The notes under the pieces: generated by a model | What the model was told of the DNA's origin: nothing | Seen by the model: only the letters and a program-made list of their open reading frames with translations | Databases searched by the model: none | Program-made: the position numbers and the translations under genes | Shown here: positions 1 through 7,421 of the stretch, piece after piece | How positions within the stretch are numbered: position 1 is the first letter of the stretch | How the letters are laid out: each line of letters starts with the position of its first letter | Assembly (NCBI GenBank): GCA_902778895.1 | Contig: CACYZF010000011.1 | Coordinates: 1-64,000, forward strand | Reading direction: 5' to 3' | DNA length: 64,000 nucleotides | Origin: an uncultured bacterium | Lineage (GTDB): Bacteria; Verrucomicrobiota; Lentisphaeria; Victivallales; UBA1829

Positions 1-553
1 TGCCGACATGGATGACCGCGCCGCTCTCCAAATCCCGTACAATCGTGAGGAAGGCCCTGTTCGCCTGACCATGTCCGATATGGATTTCGTCGACGCCGAC
101 GGCCTGAACTTTCGATGTGTCAATTGTTGCAAATTTCTGCTGAAGATACCTCTTTTCGATCTCTTTCACAGTATGCCACCTCAAATGAAAGTAGTTTGCC
201 AGAGCCCGGATACTGATTTGTTCCCGGAGTTCAAGGATTGTCCGCTCAAACTCATTGCTGAGGCGGGCTTTCGGATGCGAAATGAACGGAATCTGCTCAA
301 TGGAACGTTCATGGCAACGGTGGCAGTACACCTGATGCATTGTGTAAATGAAATGAACTTCCCGAATCCGTCCCATCGGCAAACCGCGCACGTCTCGCTC
401 GTAGAGAACTCTCAGCGTGACATCCTTTGACTTGCACTTCGGACATTGATGTTTCTTGCGTTTGAGGCGGATTTCCAGGCTTTCTTCAGAATAAGTGGCG
501 GTTTGTTCTTGAAAATCACGGATTCCCTGTGTATAGTAGAGATAGGTCGGCAT
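1..553 (-). CDS. ISL3-family transposase, N-terminal part (truncated by window edge)
   Basis: The reading frame is open from ATG at 553 to the window edge (184 codons, no stop). The N-terminus carries a zinc-ribbon-like CPKC...C-x-x-C arrangement (CPKCKSKDV, then YCHRCHERS). A helix-turn-helix-like segment follows (ISIRALANYFHLRWHTVKEI). The start of the DDE catalytic domain is visible as AVGVDEIHIGHG, whose aspartate would be the first catalytic residue. This order is the signature of ISL3 (zf-ISL3, HTH, DDE_Tnp_ISL3) transposases, which are about 400-450 aa. The start is supported by AGGAG seven bases upstream. Whether the full gene is intact cannot be judged here. Confidence 0.85.
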   Translation of the reverse strand, partial: MPTYLYYTQGIRDFQEQTATYSEESLEIRLKRKKHQCPKCKSKDVTLRVLYERDVRGLPMGRIREVHFIYTMHQVYCHRCHERSIEQIPFISHPKARLSNEFERTILELREQISIRALANYFHLRWHTVKEIEKRYLQQKFATIDTSKVQAVGVDEIHIGHGQANRAFLTIVRDLESGAVIHVG

Positions 554-554
554 T

Positions 555-594
555 GGTACTCCTATTTTTGTTGGGCAAATTCAAAAATAGTACC
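555..594 (-). promoter_or_regulatory. Hairpin enclosing the transposase ribosome binding site
   Basis: On the minus-strand RNA, GGTACTATTTTTG (594-582) pairs with the 3' arm CAAAAATAGGAGTACC (570-555). This gives 13 base pairs with a 3-nt AGG bulge and an 11-nt loop. The 3' arm contains the AGGAG ribosome binding site and ends two bases before the ATG. Read-through transcripts would therefore fold the site away. Sequestration of this kind is known for IS10 and IS50; its operation here is inference from the fold. Confidence 0.55.
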
Positions 595-720
595 GATGTC
601 GATTTTTTCAACCCTATCTCATTGGTTCATCACGATTATCTCCCATTTTCCCTGTCAGAAACCGTCGAAGAACCTTTTTTTTGTCCGGACACGGGCTTTC
701 TTTTCTTTCTTCAGGACCAT

Positions 721-752
721 GAAAAAGCCGCCCGGCCATGGACTGGGCGGCT
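721..752 (-). terminator. Rho-independent terminator of the GH43 gene
   Basis: The arms AGCCGCCC (726-733) and GGGCGGCT (745-752) form a perfect 8-bp GC-rich stem with an 11-base loop. On the minus strand the stem is followed by TTTTTC. It lies 36 bp past the stop codon of the GH43 gene. Confidence 0.8.
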
Positions 753-788
753 GTGTTTCGTACAGGGAAATGCGAAAACGCTCCGGGC

Positions 789-2987
789 TTACTTGACCGG
801 TTCCTGAATGCCTTCGTTCGTCTGGCGGACGGGCTTGATCGTGCCGTCTTCGTTGAAGAACATTTCGTCCACGCAGACCGCGCGGCGGCCGAGCGCGCCG
901 CCTTCGCCGTTGATGGAGAGCGCGGCGTTGTGGTAGAAGAGGAACGTGCGTCCCTTGAAATCGACCACGGCGGGGTGGATGGTGAAGCTGTTGCGCGCGG
1001 AGCCGGTAACCTGTCCGCGGTAGGTCCACGGGCCGGTGATCTTTTCGGCGGTGGCGTAGGCGATGACCTCGTTGCCCTGCGGGTTCTTGTGGTTGGCCTC
1101 GTCGCCGTAGGTGCGCGAGGCGTAGATGCAGTAGTAGAGGCCGTTGCGCTTGTAAAGCCAGGGGCCTTCCTCGTAGCTCTGCATCTTCAGGTCGGTGATC
1201 TCGCCGTCGAGCTCGAGCATATTGTCCTTGAGCTTGGCGAGATAGCAGTTGCCGTTGCCCCAGCAGAGCCAGGCTGTGCCGTCGTCGTCGATGAGGCAGG
1301 TCGGGTCGATGTCGTTCCAGCCCATGAAGCCGCTGGTCAGGTTGTCGGTGACAACGGGCTTTTCATAGGTCTTCCACGGGCCGACCGGGTTGTCGGAGGT
1401 GGCGACGTTGATGGACTGTCCGCCGTACTTGTCGTTGCGGATGGTGACGTACCAGTAATAGGTGTCGCCCTTCTTCACGACCTGCGCGGCCCAGCAGGTG
1501 TTTTTCTGGCCGTACGGGAAGTCGGTGGAGGTGAGCACGTCTCCGTAGGACTTCCAGTTCACAAGATCCTTCGTGGAATAGCAGCGCCACGCCTTGATCG
1601 TGAACATCTCGCGTCCGTGTGCGTCGTCATGTCCGGCGTAGAGGTAGAGCGTGTCGCCGACGACGAGGGCGGCCGGGTCGGCGGTCCAGACGTCCTTGAA
1701 GAGCGGATTGCCGGTGGTCTTCACGTCGACCGGATTGGCCATCGTGCCGCCCGCGGAAGCGGAGGCCGCCGCGCCGCCGAAGATGCCTTCCTTGGTCATC
1801 ACGATGGGCTTCATGGTGCCGTCGGCGTTGTACTCGAGCTTGTCGATGCAGACGGAGCGGTTGTAGCTGCCGCCGCCCGGGAGCGTGCCGTCGTGGTAGA
1901 AGAAGTACCACTGGCCGTTGAACTGCGCGATGCCGGGGTGGTTCGTGCTGGTGTTCTTGTTGCCGTCGCAGAGGATGCCCTTCGCCTCGAAGTGGCCGTC
2001 GATGCTGTCGGCCATGGCGTAAGCGATACGTTCGGGCATGAACCCGGAGGCGTAGGTGAGGTAATACTTGCCGTTGTACTTGTGGATCCAGGGGCCCTCG
2101 GTGAAGCGGTACTGCTTCCAGTCGACGTCGAGGCTCTTCACCGGGCCGTCGAGCTCGATCATGTTTTCCTTGAGCTTGGCATAGTAGCAGTGGCCGTTAC
2201 CCCAGATGAGGTAGGCCTGGCCGTCGTCGTCGATCATGACGGTCGGATCGATGCAGGCCCAGGAGTGCTGGGTGGCGAAGCAGTCTTCCGGCTTCACGAG
2301 CTGCTTGCCGATGGCGTCCTTGTAGGGGCCTTCCGGCTTGTCGGCGACCGCGACGCCGATGCCCGCGCCGTTGGTGCTGGTGTAGAGGTAGTACTTGCCG
2401 TTGCGCGCGATCATCTGCGCGGCGTAGGCTGTGTGCGTGGTGTCCCACTTGAAGTCGGACACGGGGATCGGGGCGGGCCATTCCGTCCAGGTCTTCATGT
2501 CCTTCGTGGAGAAGAGGCACCAGTCCTTCATGGTGTAGTTGCCGTTCGGACGGCCGTTCTCGGCGGTGTGATCGTGGCTGGTGATGAGCCAGAGCGTGTC
2601 GCCGATCACGACGGGCGCCGGGTCCGCCGTGTATTTGTGCTTGAAGACGGGGTTGTCGACCGGTTTGTATTCGCCGATGGGCTTCACGTCGCCTGTAGCG
2701 GACGCCGCGGGCTGGGCTCCGGCCGCCGCCATCTGGGCCTGACGGTTGCCGCGCCGTTCCTGACGGCCGTCCTGGCGCTCCTGCGGGCGTTCCCGGCGGG
2801 GAGTCTCAAGCCCGTCAATGACCTCCCGGCGGACAGCTCCGGCTTCCTGACGGCGCTGACGCCGCTGTTCCTGGCGCTGCTGACGGGGCGGGCCCTGTTG
2901 CTGCTGGTCCTGGGCCGCGAGTTCGACCGCCGTTGCGGACAGCGCGAACGCGGAGAGGACGAGGAGGGTGTGTTTAAGGGAGAACAT
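789..2987 (-). CDS. Secreted tandem-domain glycoside hydrolase family 43 protein (arabinofuranosidase/xylosidase type)
   Basis: A 732-aa exported enzyme probably releasing arabinose or xylose from plant glycans. Residues 1-26 form a signal peptide ending VELAAQ. Residues 27-95 are a Q/R-rich low-complexity linker. Two GH43 five-bladed propeller domains follow (about 105-400 and 420-732). Each shows the catalytic acid set: D122 (TADPAP), D247 (CIDPT) and E297 (TEGPW) in the first; D437 (TADPAA), D561 (DIDPT) and E607 (EEGPW) in the second. Both domains therefore look active. The start is ATG at 2987 behind AAGGAG. The gene follows the heptad-repeat protein gene by only 17 bp, ends in a strong terminator, and shares a leader and signal peptide with that gene. 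The genes for a symporter and araBDA lie upstream on the same strand, which suggests arabinoside use. Substrate specificity cannot be read from sequence. Confidence 0.92.
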   Translation of the reverse strand: MFSLKHTLLVLSAFALSATAVELAAQDQQQQGPPRQQRQEQRRQRRQEAGAVRREVIDGLETPRRERPQERQDGRQERRGNRQAQMAAAGAQPAASATGDVKPIGEYKPVDNPVFKHKYTADPAPVVIGDTLWLITSHDHTAENGRPNGNYTMKDWCLFSTKDMKTWTEWPAPIPVSDFKWDTTHTAYAAQMIARNGKYYLYTSTNGAGIGVAVADKPEGPYKDAIGKQLVKPEDCFATQHSWACIDPTVMIDDDGQAYLIWGNGHCYYAKLKENMIELDGPVKSLDVDWKQYRFTEGPWIHKYNGKYYLTYASGFMPERIAYAMADSIDGHFEAKGILCDGNKNTSTNHPGIAQFNGQWYFFYHDGTLPGGGSYNRSVCIDKLEYNADGTMKPIVMTKEGIFGGAAASASAGGTMANPVDVKTTGNPLFKDVWTADPAALVVGDTLYLYAGHDDAHGREMFTIKAWRCYSTKDLVNWKSYGDVLTSTDFPYGQKNTCWAAQVVKKGDTYYWYVTIRNDKYGGQSINVATSDNPVGPWKTYEKPVVTDNLTSGFMGWNDIDPTCLIDDDGTAWLCWGNGNCYLAKLKDNMLELDGEITDLKMQSYEEGPWLYKRNGLYYCIYASRTYGDEANHKNPQGNEVIAYATAEKITGPWTYRGQVTGSARNSFTIHPAVVDFKGRTFLFYHNAALSINGEGGALGRRAVCVDEMFFNEDGTIKPVRQTNEGIQEPVK

Positions 2988-3004
2988 GATTCATCGCTCC
3001 TTTC

Positions 3005-3877
3005 TTACTGTTGGACTGAATCAGATATCTGGGTTTTCAAAAGTTGGATGGTCTCCAATAAGACGGCGGCAGATTCCCTGTAATCTTCGGCGGCTTTCCG
3101 GTATTCTTCGGCAGCTTTCCGGTATTCTTCGGCGGCGGCGTAGCCGGAATAATCCTTGATCGTATCGGCGCCCTTCCCGGCAAGTTCCTCCGCGCCTTTT
3201 TTGATGCCTTCGGCGCTTTTCTGGAGTTTATCGACGCCTTTCCTGGTCATCTTCTCATACGCTTTTGCCGCAAGCGTGGAACCGGCGCGGAGTTCCTTCC
3301 GGGAAGACTGGATGATCTCATCCGCCGCGGCACTGAGCTCTTCGGCGGAGGCTTTGATCTCCTCCGCGCCCTTCCGGTACTGTTCGACGCCCTTGCGGGC
3401 AAGGTCCCGGGAACCGGCATCAAGGTCATCGATGTTCTTTTTGATGATTTCTTCCGCGGCGGCCTTGATCTCTTCCGCGGCGGCTTTGATCTCCTCGACG
3501 TCCTTTTGATATTCCTCGACGGCTTTCTCGGCAAGCCCTTCGGCGCCTTTCCGAATCTCTTCCGCACCTTTTTTGAGTTCTTCCGCGCCCTTCCGGTACG
3601 CATCGACTCCTTTGTCGGCGAGATCCCCGGCTTTGTCCTTCGCCTCGTTCAGACCGGCCTTGACAAGTCCGCTGGTTCCGGCCTTGATGTCCGCCGCGCC
3701 TTTTTTGAGCGACGCGACGCCCCGCCGGATCAGATTGCCGGATTCTTCCTTCGTTTCCTGCACGCCGGACGCGGCCTGCGCTTCGGACGGTGCGGCGTCC
3801 TGCGCCGCGAGTTCGACCGTCGCGGCGGACAGCATAGAGATGGACAGGATGAGGACGGTGCGTTTGATGGAGAACAT
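3005..3877 (-). CDS. Secreted Ala/Lys/Glu-rich heptad-repeat (coiled-coil) protein
   Basis: A 290-aa protein of no recognised family. A signal peptide (1-26, ending VELAAQ) closely matches that of the downstream GH43 enzyme. Almost all the rest is amphipathic helix made of imperfect seven-residue units such as KAAAEEI, KKGAEEL, RKGAEEI and, near the C-terminus, EEYRKAA. The pattern has small and hydrophobic residues on one face and K/E on the other, as in apolipoprotein- or LEA-like helices. At the DNA level about 21-nt repeats are visible around 3430-3500. It may bind a membrane or lipid surface or act as a periplasmic spacer; this is inference. It sits between the symporter and GH43 genes, and the symporter has a similar helical tail. 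Confidence 0.8.
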   Translation of the reverse strand: MFSIKRTVLILSISMLSAATVELAAQDAAPSEAQAASGVQETKEESGNLIRRGVASLKKGAADIKAGTSGLVKAGLNEAKDKAGDLADKGVDAYRKGAEELKKGAEEIRKGAEGLAEKAVEEYQKDVEEIKAAAEEIKAAAEEIIKKNIDDLDAGSRDLARKGVEQYRKGAEEIKASAEELSAAADEIIQSSRKELRAGSTLAAKAYEKMTRKGVDKLQKSAEGIKKGAEELAGKGADTIKDYSGYAAAEEYRKAAEEYRKAAEDYRESAAVLLETIQLLKTQISDSVQQ

Positions 3878-3938
3878 GATTCATCGCTCCTTTCTTGCCG
3901 GTTGGACGAAATCAGCCGGCATGTGACGGTATTCAGCT

Positions 3939-3971
3939 AAAACGGGCGTCCGAAACGAGTCCGGACGCCCG
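3939..3971 (-). terminator. Hairpin terminator after the symporter gene
   Basis: CGGGCGTCCG (3943-3952) and CGGACGCCCG (3962-3971) form a perfect 10-bp stem with a 9-base loop. On the minus strand only four T follow, so read-through into the heptad-repeat and GH43 genes is plausible. No separate promoter is evident before those genes. Confidence 0.65.
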
Positions 3972-4005
3972 GGATACCCTTGGCGGGTCTGGTCAGACGG
4001 GCTGA

Positions 4006-6183
4006 TCAGAGATCTTTGAACGTCTTGTTGACGCCGTCGAGCGTGCCCTGGAGACCCTGTCCGATGGCGTCGGCGGCGCCCTTCACGCCGTTGTTGATGG
4101 CGTCGAGCGCGCCTTCGCCGTCCTTCTGGGCGTCGTCGGCTGCCTTTTCGGCATCCTTCTTGACGGCTTCCGCGCTTTCCTCGATACCTTCAATAACTTT
4201 CTTGAAGAATTTCTTGATGGCAGGTTCGGTCGCGACCTTGATGTCGTCGGCTTCCTTCGCGCTCTTCGCGGCTTCACGCTCGACGAGCTCGTTGAAGGCA
4301 GCGAGCTGGGCGTCGGAAATACCGTTGGCCTTGGCGTAGTGCTTGCCGATGGTCTGGTAGACGATCTTGCGCGTGACGGCGGTGTCGGCGGGCTTCTTGT
4401 CGCTCTTGTCGAACTCGTCGATGGACGCCTTGATCTCGGTGATGATGACGCCCTGTTCGGTTTCGTCGATCTCGAGGGCGACCATTTCCTTGTTGGCGAT
4501 GTCGGTGGCGATGAGCTCCCAGTGATACGGCACGGGCTCGGTCTCATTATCCTTCAGCGCGCTGAAGTCGGCGAAGCTGGCGTAGATGAGCGCGACGAGG
4601 ACGAGGAGGAGTCCGCCGGCGACCCAGGAGAACTTCCACGGGGTCATGTCGACGGCCTTGGCGTCCTGCTGGATGAACGCTTCCTTGCGCGGGGCGACGA
4701 ACGACCAGATGCCCATGATCGCGACGAGGATGAGGAAGACGATGGTGTCGACGTGGTAGATGTTCATGCCGCCGGTGACTTTCTGCACGAGGGCGGGATC
4801 GCCGAACGTGAGGAACGCGATCAGGACGACGCCGACGAAGAGGGCGACGTTGGCGGCCATCTTCGGCACGAACTTGGTGAGCATGCCGACCACGATGATG
4901 GCGAACAGCGGAATGTTGTAGATGCCGTTGGTCTTCTGGAGGTAGTCGAAGATGCTGGAGGTGTTCGCGAGGAGCGGAGCGCCGCACATGCAGAGGACGG
5001 CGATGATGAAGCCGAAGATACGGCCGGAACGAACGACCTTCTTGTCTTCCGCCTGCGGATTGATGAGACCCTTGTAGAAGCCGATGCTGAACAGGGTGCA
5101 GGAGGAGTTCAGGGCGCCGTTGAAGCTGGAGAGGACCGCGCCGATGAGGACCGCGCCGAAGAAGCCGGCGAGCCAGTTCGGGAGCACGAACGTGACGAGC
5201 TTGCCGTAGGCGAGCGCGGAGGAGTTCATGTCGAGGTCAAGCAGGCCCTTGCAGGCGAAGTAGAACGCGATCATGCCGGGGAGCACGAGGTACAGCGGGC
5301 CGAGGAGCTTCAGGAGACCGCAGAGCAGGACGCCCTTCTGGCCTTCGGCGAGGCCCTTCGCGCCGAACGTGCGCTGGATGATCTGCTGGTTGGTGCACCA
5401 GTAGAACATGTTGATGATGAGGACGCCGGTGAAGAGCGTGCCGAACGGGACTTCGGATTTCGGACGGCCGAAGGTGTTGAACATGTCGGCGTGGGCGTTC
5501 TTGACCTCGGAGAGGGACTGCATGAGGGAGAGCTCGCCGCCGTTGACCGCGGAGACCTTGCTCAGGGCGAAGAAGACGATCATGAAGCCGCCGATGAGGA
5601 GGCCGATGCCGTTGATGGTGTCAAGCACGGCGCAGGTGCGGAGGCCGCCGAACAGCGAGTAGGCGCAGCCCATGAGGCCGATCAGCCAGATCGCGATCCA
5701 GAGGATCGCCGTGTCGCTGAGGCCGGGGAGGAGCGTCTGGAAGTCGAGGATCTGCTTCAGGGCGACGGCGCCCGTGTACAGGATCAGCGGGAGCAGAAGG
5801 AAGACGTAGAAGAACAGGAAAATCGCGTTCGCGATCGTGCCCGTGGACTTGCCGTAGCGCAGTTCCAGGTATTCCGGGACGGTGGTCACGCCGCTCTTCA
5901 GGAACTTCGGCAGGAAGAACCAGGCCATGGCGACGAGGGAGACCACCGCGACCACTTCCCAGGCCATCACGCAGAGGCCCTGGCGGAACGCGGAACCGTT
6001 CAGGCCGACCATCTGTTCGGTGGAGAGGTTGGTGAGCAGCAGGGACGCCGCGATCAGGGGATACGTGAGGCTGCGGCCGGCGAGGAAGAAGCCGGTGTTC
6101 GAGCCAACGTCTTGTTTTCGCACGATGAACCAGGTGAGGGCACCGGCGAAGGCGAGGAACAGGATGAACGAGACAATCGTCAT
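4006..6183 (-). CDS. Sodium:solute symporter (SSS/SLC5 family) with long helical C-terminal extension
   Basis: A 725-aa inner-membrane transporter. Residues 1 to about 540 form the multi-helix SSS core of the sugar-transporting SglT/YidK type, seen in LLTNLSTEQMVGLNGSAF and in TVPEYLELRYG after the third helix. The family couples Na+ entry to uptake of a sugar or similar solute. The last helix ends near ALIYASFADF. After it come about 180 hydrophilic residues rich in Ala, Lys, Glu and Asp, which is beyond the family's usual 500-560 aa. The tail contains helical segments such as EESAEAVKKDAEKAADDAQ and resembles the neighbouring heptad-repeat protein in style. The location beside GH43 and araBDA suggests uptake of arabinose or an arabinoside. 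A clear promoter lies at 6237-6265. Confidence 0.9.
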   Translation of the reverse strand: MTIVSFILFLAFAGALTWFIVRKQDVGSNTGFFLAGRSLTYPLIAASLLLTNLSTEQMVGLNGSAFRQGLCVMAWEVVAVVSLVAMAWFFLPKFLKSGVTTVPEYLELRYGKSTGTIANAIFLFFYVFLLLPLILYTGAVALKQILDFQTLLPGLSDTAILWIAIWLIGLMGCAYSLFGGLRTCAVLDTINGIGLLIGGFMIVFFALSKVSAVNGGELSLMQSLSEVKNAHADMFNTFGRPKSEVPFGTLFTGVLIINMFYWCTNQQIIQRTFGAKGLAEGQKGVLLCGLLKLLGPLYLVLPGMIAFYFACKGLLDLDMNSSALAYGKLVTFVLPNWLAGFFGAVLIGAVLSSFNGALNSSCTLFSIGFYKGLINPQAEDKKVVRSGRIFGFIIAVLCMCGAPLLANTSSIFDYLQKTNGIYNIPLFAIIVVGMLTKFVPKMAANVALFVGVVLIAFLTFGDPALVQKVTGGMNIYHVDTIVFLILVAIMGIWSFVAPRKEAFIQQDAKAVDMTPWKFSWVAGGLLLVLVALIYASFADFSALKDNETEPVPYHWELIATDIANKEMVALEIDETEQGVIITEIKASIDEFDKSDKKPADTAVTRKIVYQTIGKHYAKANGISDAQLAAFNELVEREAAKSAKEADDIKVATEPAIKKFFKKVIEGIEESAEAVKKDAEKAADDAQKDGEGALDAINNGVKGAADAIGQGLQGTLDGVNKTFKDL

Positions 6184-6236
6184 TTCTTTTGCTCCGGGTT
6201 GTGTTTTTATATTTAGGTTAGGGCTTTCGATGGGCT

Positions 6237-6265
6237 AATATATCATGCGTGGATAGAGAAATCAA
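6237..6265 (-). promoter_or_regulatory. Sigma-70-type promoter of the symporter gene
   Basis: On the minus strand, TTGATT (6265-6260), a 17-bp spacer and TATATT (6242-6237) stand about 55 bp before the ATG. Confidence 0.7.
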
Positions 6266-6464
6266 GGAGGAAGAAACTTTTTTTCGGCTTTTTTCACCGT
6301 TCCGCGCGCTTTTAACGTTAAAAAAACGTGAAAAAGACGGTTTCCCGGTCAGATGGAAGCGGTATTATGTAAAGGGGCTGCTGCAAAACCTCATCAGCTG
6401 GCAACAGTCCCAATGTTTTTAGAAGGTGGTCCTCCGGTTTTGAACCCGGTCCCGAAGAGATAGA
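6266..6464. other. Intergenic stretch between symporter promoter and prepilin gene end
   Basis: It contains no credible gene. It holds a T/A-rich part upstream of the symporter promoter and the 38-nt hairpin at 6374-6411. Confidence 0.6.
6374..6411 (-). repeat. 38-nt hairpin repeat, copy 1 (probable terminator)
   Basis: The minus-strand sequence begins GGGACTGTTG and ends GCAGCAGCCCC, and the two ends pair with one mismatch and one wobble. The loop side carries AGGTTTTGCAGCAG in the same register as in copy 2 (7354-7391), which lies in the opposite orientation. On the plus side it is followed by AATGTTTTT. It lies 54 bp beyond the prepilin gene and probably ends its transcript. Confidence 0.6.
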
Positions 6465-7115
6465 TCAGAAACTGTAATCCGGAAGATCACTCGGAGACCT
6501 GCAGAAATCCTTGATGGCCTTATCCTCATACCATTTCATAGAGCGATTGCCTTTCGCGAGCCCGACGGAACCATCGCCTCGGACAAAGCGAAAGTAGCTG
6601 GAAGAGGAGTGGTTGTTCGCACCGTCGGCGGCCACCGGAAACATGGTGGCTTCTTCCTCCACGAGTCCGTCGCACCACTGATAGCTGACGTGGCCGGAGA
6701 GGGACTGGCCCCGTATAGCAGCAGAGACTTTTTTGTTGCAGGGACAGATGAGAACTTTCGGGTCGTGCAGAAGATCGGCGTCAAAGAGGAGCGTAAAGGC
6801 TTTGCAGCTGTCCGCGCCAAGCCATTTGCCGCCATCAACAGCCCTCTCATATACATAGATTTTACCATTCGTACCCGTCCTTGAAACAGTCTCCGTTCTG
6901 TAACTTCTGACGGTCGGATACCAGCCGTCATAGCTCATGGCATATTGGAAGAAGGCTTTGCCGATTTGGGAAAGGTGGCTGGTGCAGTTGATCTCTCTTT
7001 CATGTTCCCTGACGCGGATGAGGGTGGGGAGAAGCATCAAGCCAAAAGCGACAACAACTCCTACGAGCACAACGAGAAGCTCAGCCAAAGTGAAGCGTCT
7101 GATTTGTTTTTTCAT
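6465..7115 (-). CDS. Solo prepilin-type N-terminal methylation domain protein
   Basis: A 216-aa type IV pilin-like protein. After a short basic leader (MKKQIRR) comes the prepilin motif FTLAELLVV and a hydrophobic helix to about residue 30. The globular part follows (CTSHLSQIGKAFFQYAMSYDGWYP), with an H-type aqueous-domain signature common in the prepilin-like proteins that are greatly expanded in Lentisphaerae and Planctomycetes. The processing residue before F is R rather than the usual G, which is common in this expanded group. The ATG at 7115 is preferred over an in-frame start 51 bp upstream, because it puts the leader at normal length and has AGGA eight bases upstream. It stands alone between the arabinose operon and the symporter gene, apart from the T2SS pseudopilins at 25.6-28.8 kb. 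Its role is unknown. Confidence 0.82.
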   Translation of the reverse strand: MKKQIRRFTLAELLVVLVGVVVAFGLMLLPTLIRVREHEREINCTSHLSQIGKAFFQYAMSYDGWYPTVRSYRTETVSRTGTNGKIYVYERAVDGGKWLGADSCKAFTLLFDADLLHDPKVLICPCNKKVSAAIRGQSLSGHVSYQWCDGLVEEEATMFPVAADGANNHSSSSYFRFVRGDGSVGLAKGNRSMKWYEDKAIKDFCRSPSDLPDYSF

Positions 7116-7145
7116 GATCGGGTTCCTGTGTTTTGTGAGGTTGGA

Positions 7146-7174
7146 AAAGTATGGAACGAAAGACAATGCATCAA
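7146..7174 (-). promoter_or_regulatory. Probable promoter of the solo prepilin gene
   Basis: On the minus strand, TTGATG (7174-7169), a 17-bp spacer and TACTTT (7151-7146) stand 30 bp before the preferred ATG. This supports the start at 7115 over the upstream codon. Confidence 0.5.
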
Positions 7175-7353
7175 GGCTGGAGCCGGATCCTGTCGTTATG
7201 AAAAAGTGATTCTAAGACACAATTTACATGCACAAAGAGAAAAAACAAATATGATTTCTGCTTTTTTTAGGAAATATCCATCTTCGATCAGATAACAGGC
7301 GGAAAAGACGCCCTGGCGTCCGTGCTTCTCCGGGTCGATTCGCGCAAAAGAAT
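7175..7353. other. Intergenic stretch between prepilin promoter and araA terminator
   Basis: Nothing coding is seen here. It is A/T-rich compared with the surroundings and contains no clear palindrome apart from the terminator hairpin that begins at 7354. Confidence 0.5.
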
Positions 7354-7391
7354 GGGACTGCCGCATCCCGCAGAGGTTTTGCAGCAGTCCC
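7341..7391 (-). terminator. araBDA terminator; 38-nt hairpin repeat, copy 2
   Basis: GGGACTGC (7354-7361) pairs with GCAGTCCC (7384-7391), with the pairing extending to 10 of 11 positions. On the minus strand the stem is followed by TTCTTTT. It begins 31 bp past the araA stop. The element is 38 nt long, exactly as copy 1 at 6374-6411, and shares the AGGTTTTGCAGCAG segment in inverted orientation. Confidence 0.7.
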
Positions 7392-7421
7392 CGGATTGCG
7401 CTTTTTCGGAACGCGGAAAAC

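Larger units (their letters stand above)
1..674 (-). mobile_element. Partial ISL3-family insertion sequence (transposase-proximal end)
   Basis: The left edge of the window cuts this element. It contains the 5' two-fifths or so of a transposase gene on the minus strand and about 120 bp of upstream sequence. Read on the minus strand, the outer end is probably at 674, where the sequence begins GGTTCTTCGACGG. ISL3-family terminal repeats typically begin GG-T/C-TCTTC, so this is a plausible terminal inverted repeat, though the partner end lies outside the window. A T-rich stretch (675-682) follows and could be the 8-bp target site. The family assignment rests on the encoded protein; the exact boundary is inference. 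Confidence 0.72.

Noticed and set aside
8..430. Plus-strand reading frame of 140 codons at the left edge
   Set aside because: The opposite strand codes the ISL3 transposase with zinc-ribbon and DDE motifs and a good ribosome binding site.
738..3083. 781-codon plus-strand frame opposite the GH43 gene
   Set aside because: It has no family features; the GH43 frame on the other strand has catalytic motifs. High G+C and codon bias make such long mirror frames common throughout this window (also at 4339-6216, 30153-31697 and 31742-34285).
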